A stretch of DNA of 6,095 bases from NCBI GenBank assembly GCA_964650405.1, contig CAZYTO010000313.1, forward strand, positions 1 to 6,095, read 5' to 3'. The notes under the pieces were generated by a model that was not told the DNA's origin, did not search any database, and saw only the letters and a list, made by a program, of their open reading frames with translations. This DNA comes from CAZYTO01 sp964650405 (GTDB taxonomy: Bacteria; Acidobacteriota; Thermoanaerobaculia; Gp7-AA8). Position numbers and translations under genes: made by a program. This document shows, piece by piece, positions 5,443-6,095 of the stretch; position 1 is the first letter of the stretch; each line of letters begins with the position of its first letter.

Positions 5443-5512
5443 GGTTGCGAGGTTGCCGGTGAATGGTTGCGAGGTTGCGGGGTTACGAGGTTGCGCGGGT
5501 TACTGGGTTGAT
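5443..5512. repeat. Array of 8-bp units, consensus GGTTGCGA, with one 6-bp interruption
   Basis: On the plus strand the units are ggttgcga, ggttgccg, a 6-base interruption (gtgaat), then ggttgcga, ggttgcgg, ggttacga, ggttgcgc, gggttact and gggttgat. The period is 8 bp on each side of the interruption. The array occupies nearly all of the 89-bp gap between the DUF2203 stop and the HAD start, and ends two bases before the HAD start codon. It replaces the position where a ribosome binding site would be expected. It is not a CRISPR, since no unique spacers are present. Confidence 0.88.
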
Positions 5513-5527
5513 CATTCACCCGGCAAC
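5451..5527. repeat. Inverted repeat bracketing most of the second octamer array
   Basis: The left arm GTTGCCGGTGAATG (5452-5465) matches the reverse complement of the right arm CATTCACCCGGCAAC (5513-5527), apart from one extra C in the right arm. The arms are separated by 47 bp made entirely of octamer units. They could form a long hairpin in RNA or a cruciform in DNA, or they may be the ends of a small repeat element. Confidence 0.65.
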
Positions 5528-5529
5528 TC

Positions 5530-5856
5530 TCATTGGAGTTTCACTCGTCCGCCGAATCCTTCCTCGTTGCCGTGGAAGGGCTGGACGGACGGTTCGGGAT
5601 ATTGCCAGCAGTAGTAGCCGCTGCCGCTGTCGAAGTCGACGAGCCAGAGACCTTTCACTTCGATGCCGAGGTCGAGGATCTGCTCCGCCCACTCGCCGAT
5701 GATGCGGTTGAACGCGGCGGCGTCGACCGCCGCCTCCTCCTCGTTCCCGCTCAGGGCATCGACGGCGGCCACCGCGCCGGCCGTGATCTCCTGCACCGAC
5801 GGCAGCAATGCGGCGGCCTGCTCGTAGGTGAAGACTTTCTTCTCCGGCTGGATCAC
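5530..5856 (-). CDS. DUF2203 family protein
   Basis: The 108-residue product is a small soluble protein matching the DUF2203 pattern. The N-terminus reads VFTYEQAAALLPSVQEI (8-24), as in the family's 'FT..EAN.LLP.V'. A helical middle with an acidic, Ala-rich segment follows (37-60). The conserved C-terminus has GIEVKGLWLVDFDS (64-77), YYCW (81-84), EPSV (88-91), HG (95-96) and GFGGR (100-104). Function is unknown for the family. An upstream TTG at 5875-5877 would add seven residues, but I prefer the GTG at 5854-5856. It overlaps the stop of the upstream gene as GTGA, has GAGG (complement of 5864-5867) seven bases before it, and starts right before the conserved region. This arrangement implies translational coupling with the upstream gene. 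Confidence 0.88.
   Translation of the reverse strand: MIQPEKKVFTYEQAAALLPSVQEITAGAVAAVDALSGNEEEAAVDAAAFNRIIGEWAEQILDLGIEVKGLWLVDFDSGSGYYCWQYPEPSVQPFHGNEEGFGGRVKLQ
5853..5856 (-). promoter_or_regulatory. GTGA stop/start overlap joining two genes
   Basis: On the minus strand the TGA of the upstream gene (5855-5853) and the GTG of the DUF2203 gene (5856-5854) share two bases. With the GAGG at complement 5867-5864, this allows a terminating ribosome to restart on the next gene and decides the DUF2203 start. Confidence 0.75.
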
Positions 5857-6095
5857 TTGCGCACCTCGTCGACCCAATGCTCGAACTTCTCCTTGAGGGC
5901 GCGCGCGTCATCGGCGCGATTGGAGCGTTTCAGGTCGTCTTCGATCTTCTCGACGCGCTTGCGGATGCCGGCCAGGTGGCGGTCGAGCGCGTCGCCGCCT
6001 TCCTTCTTCCATCCGGGCACGTCGTCCTTCCAGTGATCGAGGGCCGCTTCGAGGTGCTCGGCATCGAGCTGGTCGAGCTTCTCATCGGTGGCCCG
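5853..6095 (-). CDS. C-terminal part of a charged, helical protein of unknown function (partial)
   Basis: The minus-strand frame is open from the right edge to a TGA at 5853-5855, giving 80 residues; the start lies outside the window. The sequence is highly charged and helical, for example LDAEHLEAALDHW, LAGIRKRVEKIEDDLKRSN and ARALKEKFEHWVDEVRK, with heptad-like spacing of hydrophobic residues that suggests a helical bundle or coiled coil. It has no signal peptide or membrane segment in the part seen, so it is probably cytosolic. I do not recognise the family. Third positions are strongly G/C, and the stop fits tightly into the DUF2203 start, which supports a real gene and a shared operon. 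Confidence 0.8.
   Translation of the reverse strand, partial: RATDEKLDQLDAEHLEAALDHWKDDVPGWKKEGGDALDRHLAGIRKRVEKIEDDLKRSNRADDARALKEKFEHWVDEVRK

Noticed and set aside
4658..5614. Plus-strand open frame of 318 codons opposite the HAD gene
   Set aside because: It reads through the octamer array and across two real minus-strand genes, and its composition is that of an antisense frame.
5857..5877. TTG start giving a DUF2203 protein seven residues longer
   Set aside because: The extension is not family-like, TTG has no Shine-Dalgarno that I can see, and the GTG at 5856 has GAGG at good spacing and a GTGA overlap.
5533..6036. Plus-strand open frame of 167 codons at the right end
   Set aside because: It is antisense to DUF2203 and its coupled neighbour, both of which show coding signals and a precise stop/start overlap.

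Overview
The window is a GC-rich, gene-dense piece of bacterial chromosome. The best lineage hint is a secreted zinc metallopeptidase with a C-terminal 'YGSIVDNGSGDPVF' tail, which I associate with secreted proteins of Acidobacteriota (Thermoanaerobaculia-like or Vicinamibacteria-like genomes). This assignment is an inference from memory of protein style, with no database search behind it. There are no RNA genes, CRISPR array or complete mobile element.

Layout from left to right: (1) the last 29 codons of an unidentified plus-strand gene (3-92). (2) An array of 8-bp tandem repeats (127-182) that reaches the stop codon of a minus-strand MFS exporter of the MFS_3/EntS-like type (182-1432). (3) A short gap, then a 28-codon plus-strand ORF with a strong ribosome binding site, encoding a one-helix membrane microprotein (1639-1725), followed by a 12-bp perfect inverted repeat. 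(4) A minus-strand, secreted, matrixin-like metallopeptidase (1770-3236). (5) A 246-bp divergent control region, then a plus-strand secreted protein with ten cysteines in its C-terminal third (3483-4142). (6) A 5'-truncated, frameshifted remnant of an outer-membrane beta-barrel gene (about 4252-4700) whose tail overlaps (7) a minus-strand HAD-superfamily hydrolase (4670-5440). (8) A second array of 8-bp repeats, partly bracketed by a 15-bp inverted repeat (5443-5527). (9) A minus-strand pair: DUF2203 protein (5530-5856) and, overlapping its start by GTGA, the 3' end of a charged, coiled-coil-like protein that runs off the right edge (5853-6095).

The genes do not form one obvious pathway. The right-hand minus-strand genes (charged protein, DUF2203, perhaps HAD) look like an operon. 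The divergent pair of an exported metallopeptidase and an exported cysteine-rich protein shares a control region and is the most plausible functional unit. The points most worth a second look are that pair, the membrane microprotein, the two unrelated-sequence but equal-period octamer arrays, and the decaying beta-barrel gene.
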